25,432 nucleotides of DNA from CAZTDD01 sp964612675 (GCA_964612675.1 CAZTDD010000104.1:1-25432); one strand, 5' to 3'. Positions 7,653 through 16,125 are shown, counted from the first letter of the stretch. The notes: generated from the letters alone by a model not told the origin. Program-made: numbers and translations.

Positions 7653-8080
7653 CGTTCAGGAGAGAAGACCAACCCATTCCTCCCCCGAAGATCGGGGGAG
7701 GTTAGGAGGGGGTTGAGATCTCTTTGGCTCACCTCTTCCGATTGCATCAGTCTTGACGGCACCGCAAAAAGTCCGGCGGAGTTCTTCCCCCTCTTCCCCT
7801 CTCCCTCTGGGAGAGGGCGGGGTGAGGGATCTTTGCATTTTGCATCACACCCCCTCTGTACTTGATGAATTCCTGTCATCACAAATACCTTTTGTCTCTG
7901 CTTAATTTGCTGTGTCTGGCGAATACACAAGAGAAGAATAATACCCCAATCCAGTGCAATGATCGCCCCTCACCCTAACCCGGGGGGAGAGGGAACTTCC
8001 GATGCCAACTTCCGACTTTTTGCGACGGCCCCAAGCCTGGGGGAGGTCAAGAGGGGGTTGATTTTACTTCACTTACACAT
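7653..8080. repeat. Cluster of dispersed GC-rich palindromic repeats
   Basis: This gap between the converging metF and recR holds no gene. It contains four repeat copies. Family B occurs at 7679-7748 (stem CCTCCCCCG/CGGGGGAGG at 7679-7701, then the GGAGGGGGTTGA block) and at about 8021-8061. Family A occurs at 7781-7828 (stem CCCTCTCCC/GGGAGAGGG at 7797-7817) and, inverted, at about 7965-7995. The same families recur at both window ends (1-115 and 25311-25356). Dispersed intergenic repeats of this type occur in many bacterial genomes. Confidence 0.75.
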
Positions 8081-8698
8081 TCACAACTTCGTCCGCATCG
8101 ATATCGCGGAAGAGAGCGTCATCTCATCCGCAAACTCCAAATCGCCGCCCGTCGGAAGACCCCGCGCAAGCCGACTGACACCAATCCCAATCGGCTCGAT
8201 GACTCTTTGCAAATAGAGCGCCGTCGCATCCCCCTCGACTGTCGGATTCGTCGCGATGATCACCTCTTGAATATCGCCGCGTAGCCGTTCGAGCAGCGGT
8301 TTGATCCGGATCTCGTCGGGACCGACACCATCGATGGGCGACAAAACTCCTCCCAATACATGATACAACCCCTTGTATCCCCCGCTTCTCTCAATCGCAA
8401 AAACATCCTGTGGTTGCTCGACCACACAAACGATGCGCGTATCCCGTTCTTGGGACGTACAGATATGGCAGGGATCGGTCTCGGAATAATAGCCGCAAAG
8501 AGAGCAGCGCCGCACCTTCGACACGAGATCCTTCAACGCCTGCGAAAGGGTCTCGACATCTGCAGTGGGCCGACGCAGAAGGCTGTACGCGAGCCGCTGT
8601 GCCATTCGTGGGCCGATACCGGGGAGCTTCGATAGCTCCGTTACCGCCCGATCCAACGAGGGGATCCCGACCGACGCTTGGCTGTCTCCACGGCCCAT
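8081..8698 (-). CDS. recR: Recombination mediator protein RecR
   Basis: A 205-residue protein, normal for RecR. It works with RecF/RecO to load RecA on SSB-coated single-stranded DNA. In order: helix-hairpin-helix (KLPGIGPRMAQRLA, about 24-37), a four-cysteine zinc finger (C65-x2-C68-x8-C77-x2-C80), a Toprim domain beginning VVE (E94), and the signature RGLPTGGDLEFADEMTL near the C-terminus. The ATG at 8698 has a perfect AGGAGG six bases upstream, so it is preferred to an in-frame GTG 18 bases earlier. It is not accompanied by dnaX or ybaB, its common neighbours. It diverges from the DNA methyltransferase gene across 94 bases. Confidence 0.97.
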   Translation of the reverse strand: MGRGDSQASVGIPSLDRAVTELSKLPGIGPRMAQRLAYSLLRRPTADVETLSQALKDLVSKVRRCSLCGYYSETDPCHICTSQERDTRIVCVVEQPQDVFAIERSGGYKGLYHVLGGVLSPIDGVGPDEIRIKPLLERLRGDIQEVIIATNPTVEGDATALYLQRVIEPIGIGVSRLARGLPTGGDLEFADEMTLSSAISMRTKL

Positions 8699-8792
8699 TT
8701 CCTGCCTCCTGGACACCTTCTTGGACTCTATTGTAGTGTCCCGTTCAAAGATACCATACAGCCATCGAATCTCATGCCAACATAGATCCTGG

Positions 8793-9803
8793 ATGGAACA
8801 GCTAAGTCACGAAATTACATGCGACAACAAATCTCGGGAAGGATTTGTCTACTTCCGCGAAGGCGATTGCCTGGAACAATGTCGCCGCTATCTCACAGAT
8901 AACTGTATCGACCTCATCATCACCGACCCCCCGTACGGCATCAACGGCGATCAGCTCCACAAACACTACAACCGCAACGAAAGTCTCGTCATCGACGGTT
9001 ACGTCGAGATCCCGCAAGAGGAATATGAAGAATTCTCTTTCAAGTGGATCCGGGAAGCCGAACGGGTCCTCCGCCCGGGCGGCAGTATGTACCTCCTCAG
9101 CGGCTGGACAAACCTCCGCCATGTCCTCAACGCCCTCGACCGCACCGGTCTGGAGCAAGTCAATCACATCATCTGGAAGTACAACTTCGGCGTGTATACC
9201 CGCTTCAAATACGTGACGTCCCACTATCACATCCTATATCTCGTCAAACCGGGCGCTTCGCCGACATTCAACACATACAGTCGCTATTCCCCCTCGCAGA
9301 AAAGCGACACCAACCGCTCGATCCTTTACGCAGACATGGAAGATGTTTGGATCATCGACCGCGAATACAAAACAGGCAAAACCCGCCACAAAAACGAACT
9401 CCCTCGAAAACTACTGGCCAAGATGATTCAGTATTCGAGCAACGAGGGCGATGTGATCGCCGATTTCTTCGCGGGGAGCTTCTCGACCGCAAAGGTGGCC
9501 AAGGCCTTGAACCGAAGCAGTGTCAGTTTTGAGATCAGCCCTGAGGCCTGTGAGTATCAGATCCCTCAAGTGAAACAGGTGAAATGGGGAGAAATGCTCG
9601 ATGAGGTCCCCCGAGGTACCGATGACCGTCCCGGCAAACAGTACCAGTCCTGGACTGCCGACGAGCTGGACCGCCTCGTGACCGCCTATCGGAAATGTCG
9701 TGACCGGGGGATGAACAAACGCGCCGCCATCGATTCCCTCTCACCGGAATTCGGACGCGGCCATTTCTCGATCCTCAACGCTCTCAAGAAAAGGGGGCTG
9801 TAG
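8793..9803 (+). CDS. Site-specific DNA methyltransferase (N4-C/N6-A) with C-terminal DNA-binding-like domain
   Basis: A 336-residue protein from the ATG at 8793; the frame upstream of it runs antisense through recR and is not credible. The catalytic motif IV is T44-D-P-P-Y-G49 near the N-terminus. The SAM-binding motif I is D224-FFAGSFST. This motif order is that of the beta-class N6_N4_Mtase family (Pfam PF01555). Residues 1-260 fill the domain. Residues about 287-335 begin W-T-x2-E-L and contain two or three predicted helices, resembling a SANT/Myb-like or helix-turn-helix unit that might set target choice. No restriction endonuclease gene is adjacent, so it is either an orphan modification enzyme or its partner is elsewhere. 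The ribosome site is weak. The methylated base cannot be decided. Confidence 0.9.
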   Translation: MEQLSHEITCDNKSREGFVYFREGDCLEQCRRYLTDNCIDLIITDPPYGINGDQLHKHYNRNESLVIDGYVEIPQEEYEEFSFKWIREAERVLRPGGSMYLLSGWTNLRHVLNALDRTGLEQVNHIIWKYNFGVYTRFKYVTSHYHILYLVKPGASPTFNTYSRYSPSQKSDTNRSILYADMEDVWIIDREYKTGKTRHKNELPRKLLAKMIQYSSNEGDVIADFFAGSFSTAKVAKALNRSSVSFEISPEACEYQIPQVKQVKWGEMLDEVPRGTDDRPGKQYQSWTADELDRLVTAYRKCRDRGMNKRAAIDSLSPEFGRGHFSILNALKKRGL

Positions 9804-9808
9804 ACCCA

Positions 9809-9949
9809 TCAATAAGGCATCTCACCATCGGTTGAGCTTAACGCCTCTCGCGCCCTTTCACTCAGCCGATCGCTGCCTTCAAGGTACCAGACCAGAGCGT
9901 GGGTGTCAGCGACATACACCACCAGATCAAGCTCATCTTTCGTGGTCAT
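9809..9949 (-). pseudogene. Truncated PIN-domain (VapC-type) toxin
   Basis: The 46-residue product holds only the first part of a PIN domain: VVYVADTHALVWYLEG (with the first catalytic Asp, D15), then LSERAREAL. Full PIN toxins have about 125-140 residues with further acidic residues, all missing here. The start at ATG 9949 overlaps the antitoxin end by 17 bases, as in intact toxin-antitoxin operons. The stop is five bases from the end of the convergent methyltransferase gene, so a deletion or insertion there probably removed the rest. No remaining PIN sequence was found antisense to the methyltransferase end. Confidence 0.8.
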
Positions 9950-10145
9950 TTTCCCAATCGAATCGATACTCCGCCGCCCGAATCTCCTCTTCTGATGAGT
10001 CGCTCTTGCCGCGCAAAATCCCGTACAAATCGGCGAATCGCTTTCTTTCTTCAGAGCATTCACCTGCCGCGCTGACCTGAGCTTTGAGGACGCGGAGTTG
10101 GGTTTCCAGGGACCTTATCTGAAGTTGTACTAAAACCGCATTCAT
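9933..10145 (-). CDS. VapB-like antitoxin of a broken toxin-antitoxin pair
   Basis: A 70-residue protein starting at the ATG at 10145, with an AAGAGAAG-like purine-rich stretch in front. The N-terminal half is a probable helix (residues 3-24). The C-terminal half contains FADLYGILRGK and SEEEIRAAEYR, patterns common in small antitoxins encoded just upstream of PIN toxins. These C-terminal segments usually bind the toxin. It appears intact, while its toxin partner is truncated. A longer in-frame start (10253) adds 36 residues without antitoxin character. The family assignment rests on context plus the C-terminal pattern. Confidence 0.7.
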   Translation of the reverse strand: MNAVLVQLQIRSLETQLRVLKAQVSAAGECSEERKRFADLYGILRGKSDSSEEEIRAAEYRFDWENDHER

Positions 10146-10394
10146 ATCGTCACTCTTCTCTTTTCCATGTCTGCACGTCAAGTTCGATGTTCTGCGGCCT
10201 TCATACGAATAGACAATCGTAACAGTCTCAGCCTGCCGTAAGTTTTCCTGCAAAAGTGTCTCTCAGGTAGATACACAATCGAACTATAGGCCGTCTGAAA
10301 CTTGTTTGTCAAATCGCTGGATGCGCCGAATGATGGTTGATCGCAGAGGAGACCCCGCTCCTCGTAGTCCGCCGCGTCCAAAAACGAAGACTCG

Positions 10395-10955
10395 CTACGG
10401 CCCAAACCGAAAAATGTCGCCACGGCTGACGACACCGTTACTCGGTGAGTACGCCAACGCACCCCATGGTATCGAACCGCTGACATCCCAGTCCTGCGTC
10501 GTCTTGTCCGGTCCGAATCCGATAATGATCCATTTGGGATAACTTTTGCCGCGACCGTAGTGATGATCTCTCAATGCGACAAAGATGTTTCGCGGCCATT
10601 CGCTGGCGCTGTCGTTGTGATAGATATACTCCTTCGCCGAGAGATGTCCTTCAACGCCATACTTATTGAAAGGATCGACAGGAATCGTCGCCATATACGA
10701 AACCGGCTCGACAAGCTCCTCCAAGCGCGTAAACGATTGAAACACACCGCCTGTCGACGAATTCGGGTAATCGTTGTTATCCAGCCGGTACGCTTCCATA
10801 GCGGTAGACAGCGCCTCAATGTCTCCTTCCACGCGTGCAATTTTGGCTCGGACCTGCGCCAATAGGAAATTCGGCACCGCCACAGCCGCCAGGATGCCGA
10901 TGATCGCCACCACAATTAGCAGCTCAATCAAGGTGAAACCCGTTTCCTTCTTCAT
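10395..10955 (-). CDS. Type IV prepilin-like / GspG-like pseudopilin
   Basis: A 186-residue protein starting at the ATG at 10955, with AAGGAG eleven bases upstream. The N-terminus is a textbook class III signal: MKKETG then FTLIELLIVVAIIGILAA, with prepilin peptidase cleavage after G6 and the conserved Glu at mature position 5. The hydrophobic helix is followed by an amphipathic segment and an ALSTAMEAYRLDNNDYP motif typical of GspG-like pseudopilins. The C-terminal domain is rich in Gly, Tyr and Trp. It would insert in the inner membrane and assemble into a pilus or pseudopilus. No other secretion or pilus genes are near, which is common for the many stand-alone copies in candidate phyla. 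A 249-base gap without a gene separates it from the antitoxin gene. Confidence 0.9.
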   Translation of the reverse strand: MKKETGFTLIELLIVVAIIGILAAVAVPNFLLAQVRAKIARVEGDIEALSTAMEAYRLDNNDYPNSSTGGVFQSFTRLEELVEPVSYMATIPVDPFNKYGVEGHLSAKEYIYHNDSASEWPRNIFVALRDHHYGRGKSYPKWIIIGFGPDKTTQDWDVSGSIPWGALAYSPSNGVVSRGDIFRFGP

Positions 10956-11258
10956 ACGGGACTGTTCTCCTTCCGCTTTCGCACCCATCTCTACCACCAT
11001 CCTACCCCCATCAATCGACTGGACACAGAATACACCTCAACCGATTCATCGATTCACTCTCAATTGACGGAAGACTAACCCAACCGAAATACATCGTTTA
11101 TAGCGATTCCTCGACTCGTCAGGTCAAATCCAATGCTTTGCCAACCATGACGGTTTTCAGAGTCGCAGTTGACAATCTAAGTCTAGATTTCCATACTTGA
11201 AACGTAAGCTATCGTCAGTAATGAACCCTTTTGTTCCCGAATAAGGCTGAGTTCAACA
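10956..11258. other. Divergent intergenic region between pilin gene and haem operon
   Basis: No gene is seen in 303 bases. It contains the hemE promoter candidate described separately. On the minus strand there is a weaker candidate for the pilin gene: TTGACC (11122-11127), a long 19-base spacer and TATAAA (11097-11102). Confidence 0.4.
11169..11197 (+). promoter_or_regulatory. Candidate sigma-70 promoter of the haem operon with internal palindrome
   Basis: The -35 is a perfect TTGACA (11169-11174). After a 17-base spacer comes a -10-like CATACT (11192-11197, 4 of 6). The spacer contains the inverted repeat AATCTA-AGTC-TAGATT (11174-11189), well placed for a repressor. Transcription would start near 11204, about 55 bases before hemE. 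Confidence 0.55.
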
Positions 11259-12308
11259 GTGATACCTGTACTTTCCAAACGTGAACGTTTCCTGCGAGCG
11301 ACTCGCAAAGAGCCCATCGACCGGATTCCGGTCTGGCTGATGCGACAGGCGGGCCGCTACTTGCCCCAATACAGGGAGATTAAGAAAGATCTCTCATTCA
11401 TGGAATTGTGTGCCCGGCCGGATATGGCCGCAGAGGTCTCGATTCAGCCCTACGATCTTCTCGGCGTAGACGCCGTCATCGTGTTCAACGATATTCTTAT
11501 CCCCTTCGAATACATGGGGTTATCGGTTTCGTTCAATGATTCCGGTCCCCAGATCGAGCCCGCCGTGCGCAGCGAGGATGTTCTGGATTCGCTGTGCAAA
11601 CCCGGATTTGGTGACATCCCGCCGGTGTACGAGACAATCGAGCATGTCCGCAAAAGGGTGGGAAAAGACGCACCGATCCTCGGTTTCGTGGGAGGCCCCT
11701 TCACAATGGCGACCTACGCCATCGAAGGCAAAACCAGCAAGACCTTCAACTGCATCAAGACGCTCCGATACAGCCAACCCAACTTGCTCAAACGATTACT
11801 CGAATCGATCACCGAAACGGTTTTCGAATACCTGGCGATTCAAATCGCAGCGGGTGCGGATGCCGTACAGATCTTCGATACATGGGCCGGTATTCTCACG
11901 ACCAGCGATTACCGCGAGTTTGTTCTACCTTACCAGCAACAGGTCATCCGCTCCGCCCATGAAAAGGGTGTCCCGGCGATCCTCTATGTCAATAGCTGCA
12001 CACCCTACATCTTCGAACTGGGCGAATCGGGAGCGGATGTACTCAGTATCGATTGGCGAAGCGATTTGAAATGCGTGTGCGAACATTTGGATGGCCGTTT
12101 CGCCCTGCAGGGAAATCTCGATCCAGCCGCCCTCTCCGCGCCGCCGGAGAGAGTCGCTTCTTACACCCGAAGCATGTTGGACAACTTCGGCCAAAGTCGC
12201 GGGTATATCGCCAATCTCGGGCACGGTGTCCTGCCCACAACGCCTGTAGAGAGTGTCCAAGCATTCATCGAAACGGTACAGGGCCATGTCCACGGTAACT
12301 CCCGGTAA
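11259..12308 (+). CDS. hemE: Uroporphyrinogen decarboxylase
   Basis: A 349-residue cytoplasmic enzyme that converts uroporphyrinogen III to coproporphyrinogen III by four decarboxylations. Signatures: PVWLMRQAGRYLPQYR at 24-39 (substrate-binding R29 and R33), FNDIL with the key aspartate D78, GGPFTMATYAIEG at 145-157 including the active-site Tyr region, and NLGHGVLPTTP near the C-terminus with the conserved His. Length is normal. The start is GTG at 11259, with AAGG and GAG purines upstream at 7-13 bases. It is the first gene of a four-gene haem operon, and its end overlaps hemN by 23 bases. Confidence 0.97.
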   Translation: MIPVLSKRERFLRATRKEPIDRIPVWLMRQAGRYLPQYREIKKDLSFMELCARPDMAAEVSIQPYDLLGVDAVIVFNDILIPFEYMGLSVSFNDSGPQIEPAVRSEDVLDSLCKPGFGDIPPVYETIEHVRKRVGKDAPILGFVGGPFTMATYAIEGKTSKTFNCIKTLRYSQPNLLKRLLESITETVFEYLAIQIAAGADAVQIFDTWAGILTTSDYREFVLPYQQQVIRSAHEKGVPAILYVNSCTPYIFELGESGADVLSIDWRSDLKCVCEHLDGRFALQGNLDPAALSAPPERVASYTRSMLDNFGQSRGYIANLGHGVLPTTPVESVQAFIETVQGHVHGNSR

Positions 12309-13707
12309 CAGCAACTCCGCCAACATCGACCCCGCACTGATCAAGAAATACACGGTTCGCGGGCCGCGCTACACCAGCTATCCGACCGCGCCGGAATGGA
12401 CAGACCGCGTCGGCCCGGAAACCTATATCGACCATATCCAAAAAAACAACCAAGACGCAAACGCCAATCCCTTGGCATTCTATTTCCACATCCCATTCTG
12501 TCCCCAACGATGCCATTACTGCGCATGCAATGTAATTATCACGCCCAAACAGGACGTCCTCGATCACTACGTGGACCTACTATCCCGCGAGATGGAAATG
12601 ATCGGTTCCCATATTCACCCGGACCGAAAAGCGATCCAACTCCACCTCGGCGGCGGAACGCCGACCTACCTCTCTCCCGAACAGTTGGACCGCCTGTTGG
12701 GACGCGTTACATCCGTGTTTCAATTCAGTGCGGATGCGGAGAGATCCATTGAGGTCGACGCGCGGATCACCACTTCGGAACATCTCGATATCCTACGAAA
12801 ACACCGTTTCAAACGAATCTCCTTCGGCGTCGAAGAATTTCATCCAGCGATTCAGCAGGCCATCGGACGTATTCAACCCTTCGAACACACCTGTGAATTC
12901 AGCCGCAATTGTCGCGAATTCGGCTTCGAAAGTGTAAACATCGATCTCGTTTACGGATTGCCGCTTCAAACCCGCGAGCTGTTCGAATCGACAATCGATT
13001 CTATTCTACAACTCGATCCCGATCGAATCGCCCTCTACAATTACGCGCATCTGCCGTCGCGTGTCCCCAATCAACGGAAAATCGATTCCTCGACTCTGCC
13101 CGACAGCGATGAACGTGTCGCGATACTCTGTACCGCCATCGAACAGTTTACATCGAACGGCTACCGCTACATCGGAATGGACCATTTCGCCAAACCGCAC
13201 GATGAACTCACGCGCGCACAGGCGGAAGGCACCCTGCAAAGAAACTTTATGGGATTTACGACACGCGCGGGCAGCGATCTCTACTCATTCGGCGTTTCCG
13301 CAATCGGCAGTTTGCCGTCACTGTACACCCAGAACGCCAAAAAACTGAAAAAATATGAAGACCGAATTGTCGAAAATGAGCCCTCCGTGGAACGCGGGAT
13401 TGAACTCACCCGGGACGACCGGATCCGACGATGGGTGATCATGGAGCTGATGTGCAACTGCCGGGTTTTGTTCGAGCGATTTGAAAAAATATGGCGTGAG
13501 GATTTTCGCTCTTACTTCTCTGAAGAAATCGAACAGTTAAATCCCTTCGTTCAGGATGGACTCATTGACGACAACTTCGAGAGCGGAATTCAGTTGACAT
13601 CGCTCGGACAAATAATGGTCCGCCCCATCGTCATGACATTTGACAGTTACTTATCGGTAAGAAGAAGAGAGTCGGGAAAAGCACCCCTTTTTTCAAAGAC
13701 CCTTTAA
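12286..13707 (+). CDS. hemN: Oxygen-independent coproporphyrinogen III oxidase
   Basis: A 473-residue radical SAM enzyme that turns coproporphyrinogen III into protoporphyrinogen IX without oxygen. The cluster motif is C72-PQR-C76-HY-C79, with a fourth cysteine C81, as in true HemN (E. coli C62/C66/C69/C71) rather than HemW. LHLGGGTPTYL, the SAM-binding glycine motif, follows at about 116-126. Further HemN features are RISFGVEEF and NIDLVYGLP. The start at ATG 12286 lies within hemE, giving a 23-base overlap; an in-frame start 33 bases earlier is less likely. The length (E. coli 457) and full C-terminal domain support bona fide HemN. Confidence 0.96.
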   Translation: MSTVTPGNSNSANIDPALIKKYTVRGPRYTSYPTAPEWTDRVGPETYIDHIQKNNQDANANPLAFYFHIPFCPQRCHYCACNVIITPKQDVLDHYVDLLSREMEMIGSHIHPDRKAIQLHLGGGTPTYLSPEQLDRLLGRVTSVFQFSADAERSIEVDARITTSEHLDILRKHRFKRISFGVEEFHPAIQQAIGRIQPFEHTCEFSRNCREFGFESVNIDLVYGLPLQTRELFESTIDSILQLDPDRIALYNYAHLPSRVPNQRKIDSSTLPDSDERVAILCTAIEQFTSNGYRYIGMDHFAKPHDELTRAQAEGTLQRNFMGFTTRAGSDLYSFGVSAIGSLPSLYTQNAKKLKKYEDRIVENEPSVERGIELTRDDRIRRWVIMELMCNCRVLFERFEKIWREDFRSYFSEEIEQLNPFVQDGLIDDNFESGIQLTSLGQIMVRPIVMTFDSYLSVRRRESGKAPLFSKTL

Positions 13708-13725
13708 ATAGAAAGATAGCAGAGA

Positions 13726-15102
13726 ATGGCACGAATTGCGGTGATTGGAGCGGGAATATCCGGACTGAGTGCAGCGTATTGGCTTCAAAACAGCGGACAT
13801 GACGTTCACGTATTCGAAAAATCGGATCGCACCGGTGGAGTTGTTCAAACTCACCGCGAGGGAGAGTTTCTCTTCGAAGCGGGACCGAGCTCGTTCTTGG
13901 ATAATGCCCCGGACACCATGGATCTCTGCGCCGCTGTCGGCCTCGAAGATCAGCTGGAACGAAATCCTCTGCGAGAAAACGCACGGTATATCTACGTCAA
14001 CGGCGCTTTACGGGAAGTCCCGATGGGGCCGGGCGGTCTGGTCACGACGAGTATTCTGTCCTCACGCGCGAAATTACGTCTCCTCAAGGAACCCTTTGTG
14101 AAAGCGAACCGGGCAAAACAGGACGAATCGCTTGGGGCGTTTATCAGCAGACGATTCGGGAATGAGGTACTCAATAACGTAGTAACGCCCTTCATCACCG
14201 GCGTGTATGCCGGAGATCCACGGCAACTCAGTCTTCGAGCCCTCTTCCCGCTTCTGTATGACCTGGAACGCGAGCACGGCAGCGTGATCGGGGGAATGTT
14301 CAAGAAACTCCTCGGAAAGAAAAAACAGAGTCCCTCTCCGAAAAAGAAAACCCGCGCAAAAAACCTGTGTTCCTGGAAAGACGGTATGCAGGCGATGCCG
14401 GATACGATCGCAGAGAGGGTGAAGGACTCCATTCACTTATCCACCAAAGTCGTCCGTATCGAGAAAAGCCAAAACGGATTCAACGTGTCGACCGAAGGCG
14501 AAGGTATCAATAACGACATGTTTGACGTTGTGATCTTCGCTACCCCCTGCTACGAGGTTATGGACCTCGCGGGTAATTTCCTGTCAACAACCGGTTCGTA
14601 TCTAAAAGAAATCCCTTTGAATCGTGTAACGGTACTCGGGATCGGCTGCGAAAAAGAAAATGTGGCACACAATTGTGAAGGATTCGGCTTCTTAGTGCCC
14701 CGGGACCAGGGCATTCGTATCTTGGGGAGCATTTGGTGCTCCAGCGTGTTCAGTGGTCGGGCGCCGGAGAATCGGCATTGTTTCAGCGTTTTTATCGGCG
14801 GGAAACTCGATCCCATCGCATTCGATCTGTCCGACGAAGAACTCCACGCTCAGGCACAAATAGATTTATCTACGATCGTTGGTGTTCAAGGACCGTTCAC
14901 CCAGGTGCAAACCTTCCGGTGGGACCGTGCGATTCCACAATATCCGGTTGGACATGTCGAAAAGATTGGTGCGGTACAGGAAGAACTGGCGCAAACCCCC
15001 GGTCTTTTCTTGACAGGCAATTACTTGGACGGGGTGTCAACCAATGACTGCATTCGCCTCGCCCGAAAATGCTCACAAGATGTCATCGAATACCTGAAAT
15101 AA
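13726..15102 (+). CDS. hemY: Protoporphyrinogen oxidase, FAD-dependent HemY/PPOX type
   Basis: A 458-residue flavoprotein that oxidises protoporphyrinogen IX to protoporphyrin IX. The N-terminal FAD-binding fold shows G8-AGIS-G13 and E31 at the end of strand two. The family motif EAGPSSF is at 51-57. The C-terminal GNYLDGVS (431-438) is the second FAD contact of PPOX enzymes. A basic, lysine-rich loop (about 200-215) is a local peculiarity. It sits 18 bases after hemN and 4 bases before hemH. HemY-type enzymes use molecular oxygen, although some accept other oxidants or make coproporphyrin. The presence of hemN rather than a coproporphyrin decarboxylase here supports the protoporphyrin branch. 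Confidence 0.95.
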   Translation: MARIAVIGAGISGLSAAYWLQNSGHDVHVFEKSDRTGGVVQTHREGEFLFEAGPSSFLDNAPDTMDLCAAVGLEDQLERNPLRENARYIYVNGALREVPMGPGGLVTTSILSSRAKLRLLKEPFVKANRAKQDESLGAFISRRFGNEVLNNVVTPFITGVYAGDPRQLSLRALFPLLYDLEREHGSVIGGMFKKLLGKKKQSPSPKKKTRAKNLCSWKDGMQAMPDTIAERVKDSIHLSTKVVRIEKSQNGFNVSTEGEGINNDMFDVVIFATPCYEVMDLAGNFLSTTGSYLKEIPLNRVTVLGIGCEKENVAHNCEGFGFLVPRDQGIRILGSIWCSSVFSGRAPENRHCFSVFIGGKLDPIAFDLSDEELHAQAQIDLSTIVGVQGPFTQVQTFRWDRAIPQYPVGHVEKIGAVQEELAQTPGLFLTGNYLDGVSTNDCIRLARKCSQDVIEYLK

Positions 15103-15106
15103 TCCA

Positions 15107-16108
15107 ATGAAAAATAATGAATCCCACACAGATGTTTTGCTGCTGACTTACGGTGAACCGTACCGGAATTCTTTTTTCGAACATTGGCGCTATTCGATTC
15201 GAATACTGAACAAACTCACGCGACGCGTTGCGCCGATCCCGCGTGCCGCCGTTCCGTTGATTGGCGCGTATCGCGCCGCAAAAAGAACACGCGAATGGAA
15301 AGAGGCGGGCTATCTTTCTCCGCTGGAATCAATCACCGAACGTCAACGGACACAGTTGCAGCAAAAACTGATCGAACGCAATCCTCAACCCAACTGGCGC
15401 GTACACACCGTCTACGAGTTCCGCGGTGTGGACTTGGTCGAAGTGTTGCGAGACCGGAAAGAGGATAGCTCGGTGCGGGTGCTTGTCCTGCCGATGTATG
15501 TCGCCCAGTCCGACTTCACTTCAGGTCTTTCGCGGGAAGACTGTGACGTGTACCGAAATACGCTGGATGATTCGCTGAAAATAGAGTATATCGAGCCGGG
15601 AGACCACTGCGATCGATTGGGTGCCCTGATGGCCTCGTTCGTTATTCGGCAACTAAAGCAGCGTGGCTTCGATTTGGATCGGCCTGCGAAACGAGGGCTG
15701 CTCCTCGGTGCCCACGGTACAGTGATCTCTCCTCACCCGGCAATTCGAGAAAACGGCTACGAGGCAACCTACCGCTTGGGTGCCCAGTTGATCGAGCAAA
15801 TCGGTGGCTTCTTCGAAAGCGCTTCCATTGGATGGTTCAATCACCGGCGCGGGGGAGAATGGAGCGCGCCGGCTATGGAAGAAGCGGCGGCGACCATGTT
15901 GCAAAATGGAATCCAAGACATCGTCTTTTTCCCTTTCGGTTTTTTGGCCGACAATGAGGAAACCGAACTGGGAGCAAAAAGCGTCTTGGAATCGGCCGGT
16001 ATTCGAGACTATACTCACCTGCCTTGTCTCAACAATGACGAAGAATTCATCGACTTCTTATCGGATATTATTCTGTCAACAGTAGATTGTGCCACAGATA
16101 CGTCGTAA
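15107..16108 (+). CDS. hemH: Ferrochelatase
   Basis: A 333-residue enzyme inserting Fe2+ into the porphyrin, the last step of the pathway encoded by the three genes upstream. It is a divergent member. The N-terminal DVLLLTYGEP matches the usual VLLxNLGTP region. H203 in LLGAHGT corresponds to the metal-binding histidine of SAHG motifs. GFLADNEETELG (278-289) matches the GFVSDHxET region that carries the catalytic glutamate, probably E285. Length agrees with bacterial ferrochelatases. It begins 4 bases after hemY with only a weak ribosome site, which fits translational coupling. No terminator follows; the next bases are repeats. Confidence 0.93.
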   Translation: MKNNESHTDVLLLTYGEPYRNSFFEHWRYSIRILNKLTRRVAPIPRAAVPLIGAYRAAKRTREWKEAGYLSPLESITERQRTQLQQKLIERNPQPNWRVHTVYEFRGVDLVEVLRDRKEDSSVRVLVLPMYVAQSDFTSGLSREDCDVYRNTLDDSLKIEYIEPGDHCDRLGALMASFVIRQLKQRGFDLDRPAKRGLLLGAHGTVISPHPAIRENGYEATYRLGAQLIEQIGGFFESASIGWFNHRRGGEWSAPAMEEAAATMLQNGIQDIVFFPFGFLADNEETELGAKSVLESAGIRDYTHLPCLNNDEEFIDFLSDIILSTVDCATDTS

Positions 16109-16125
16109 CCTGTCCTCATCGCAAG

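Noticed and set aside
7448..7930. Minus-strand open frame of 160 residues with a repetitive GW/RYEGLEPV pattern
   Set aside because: The repeats come from the 19-bp DNA array, and the rest covers dispersed palindromes. No ribosome site or family features were seen.
8565..8792. N-terminal extension of the DNA methyltransferase frame
   Set aside because: It runs antisense through recR and shows no methyltransferase features; the domain begins at the ATG at 8793.
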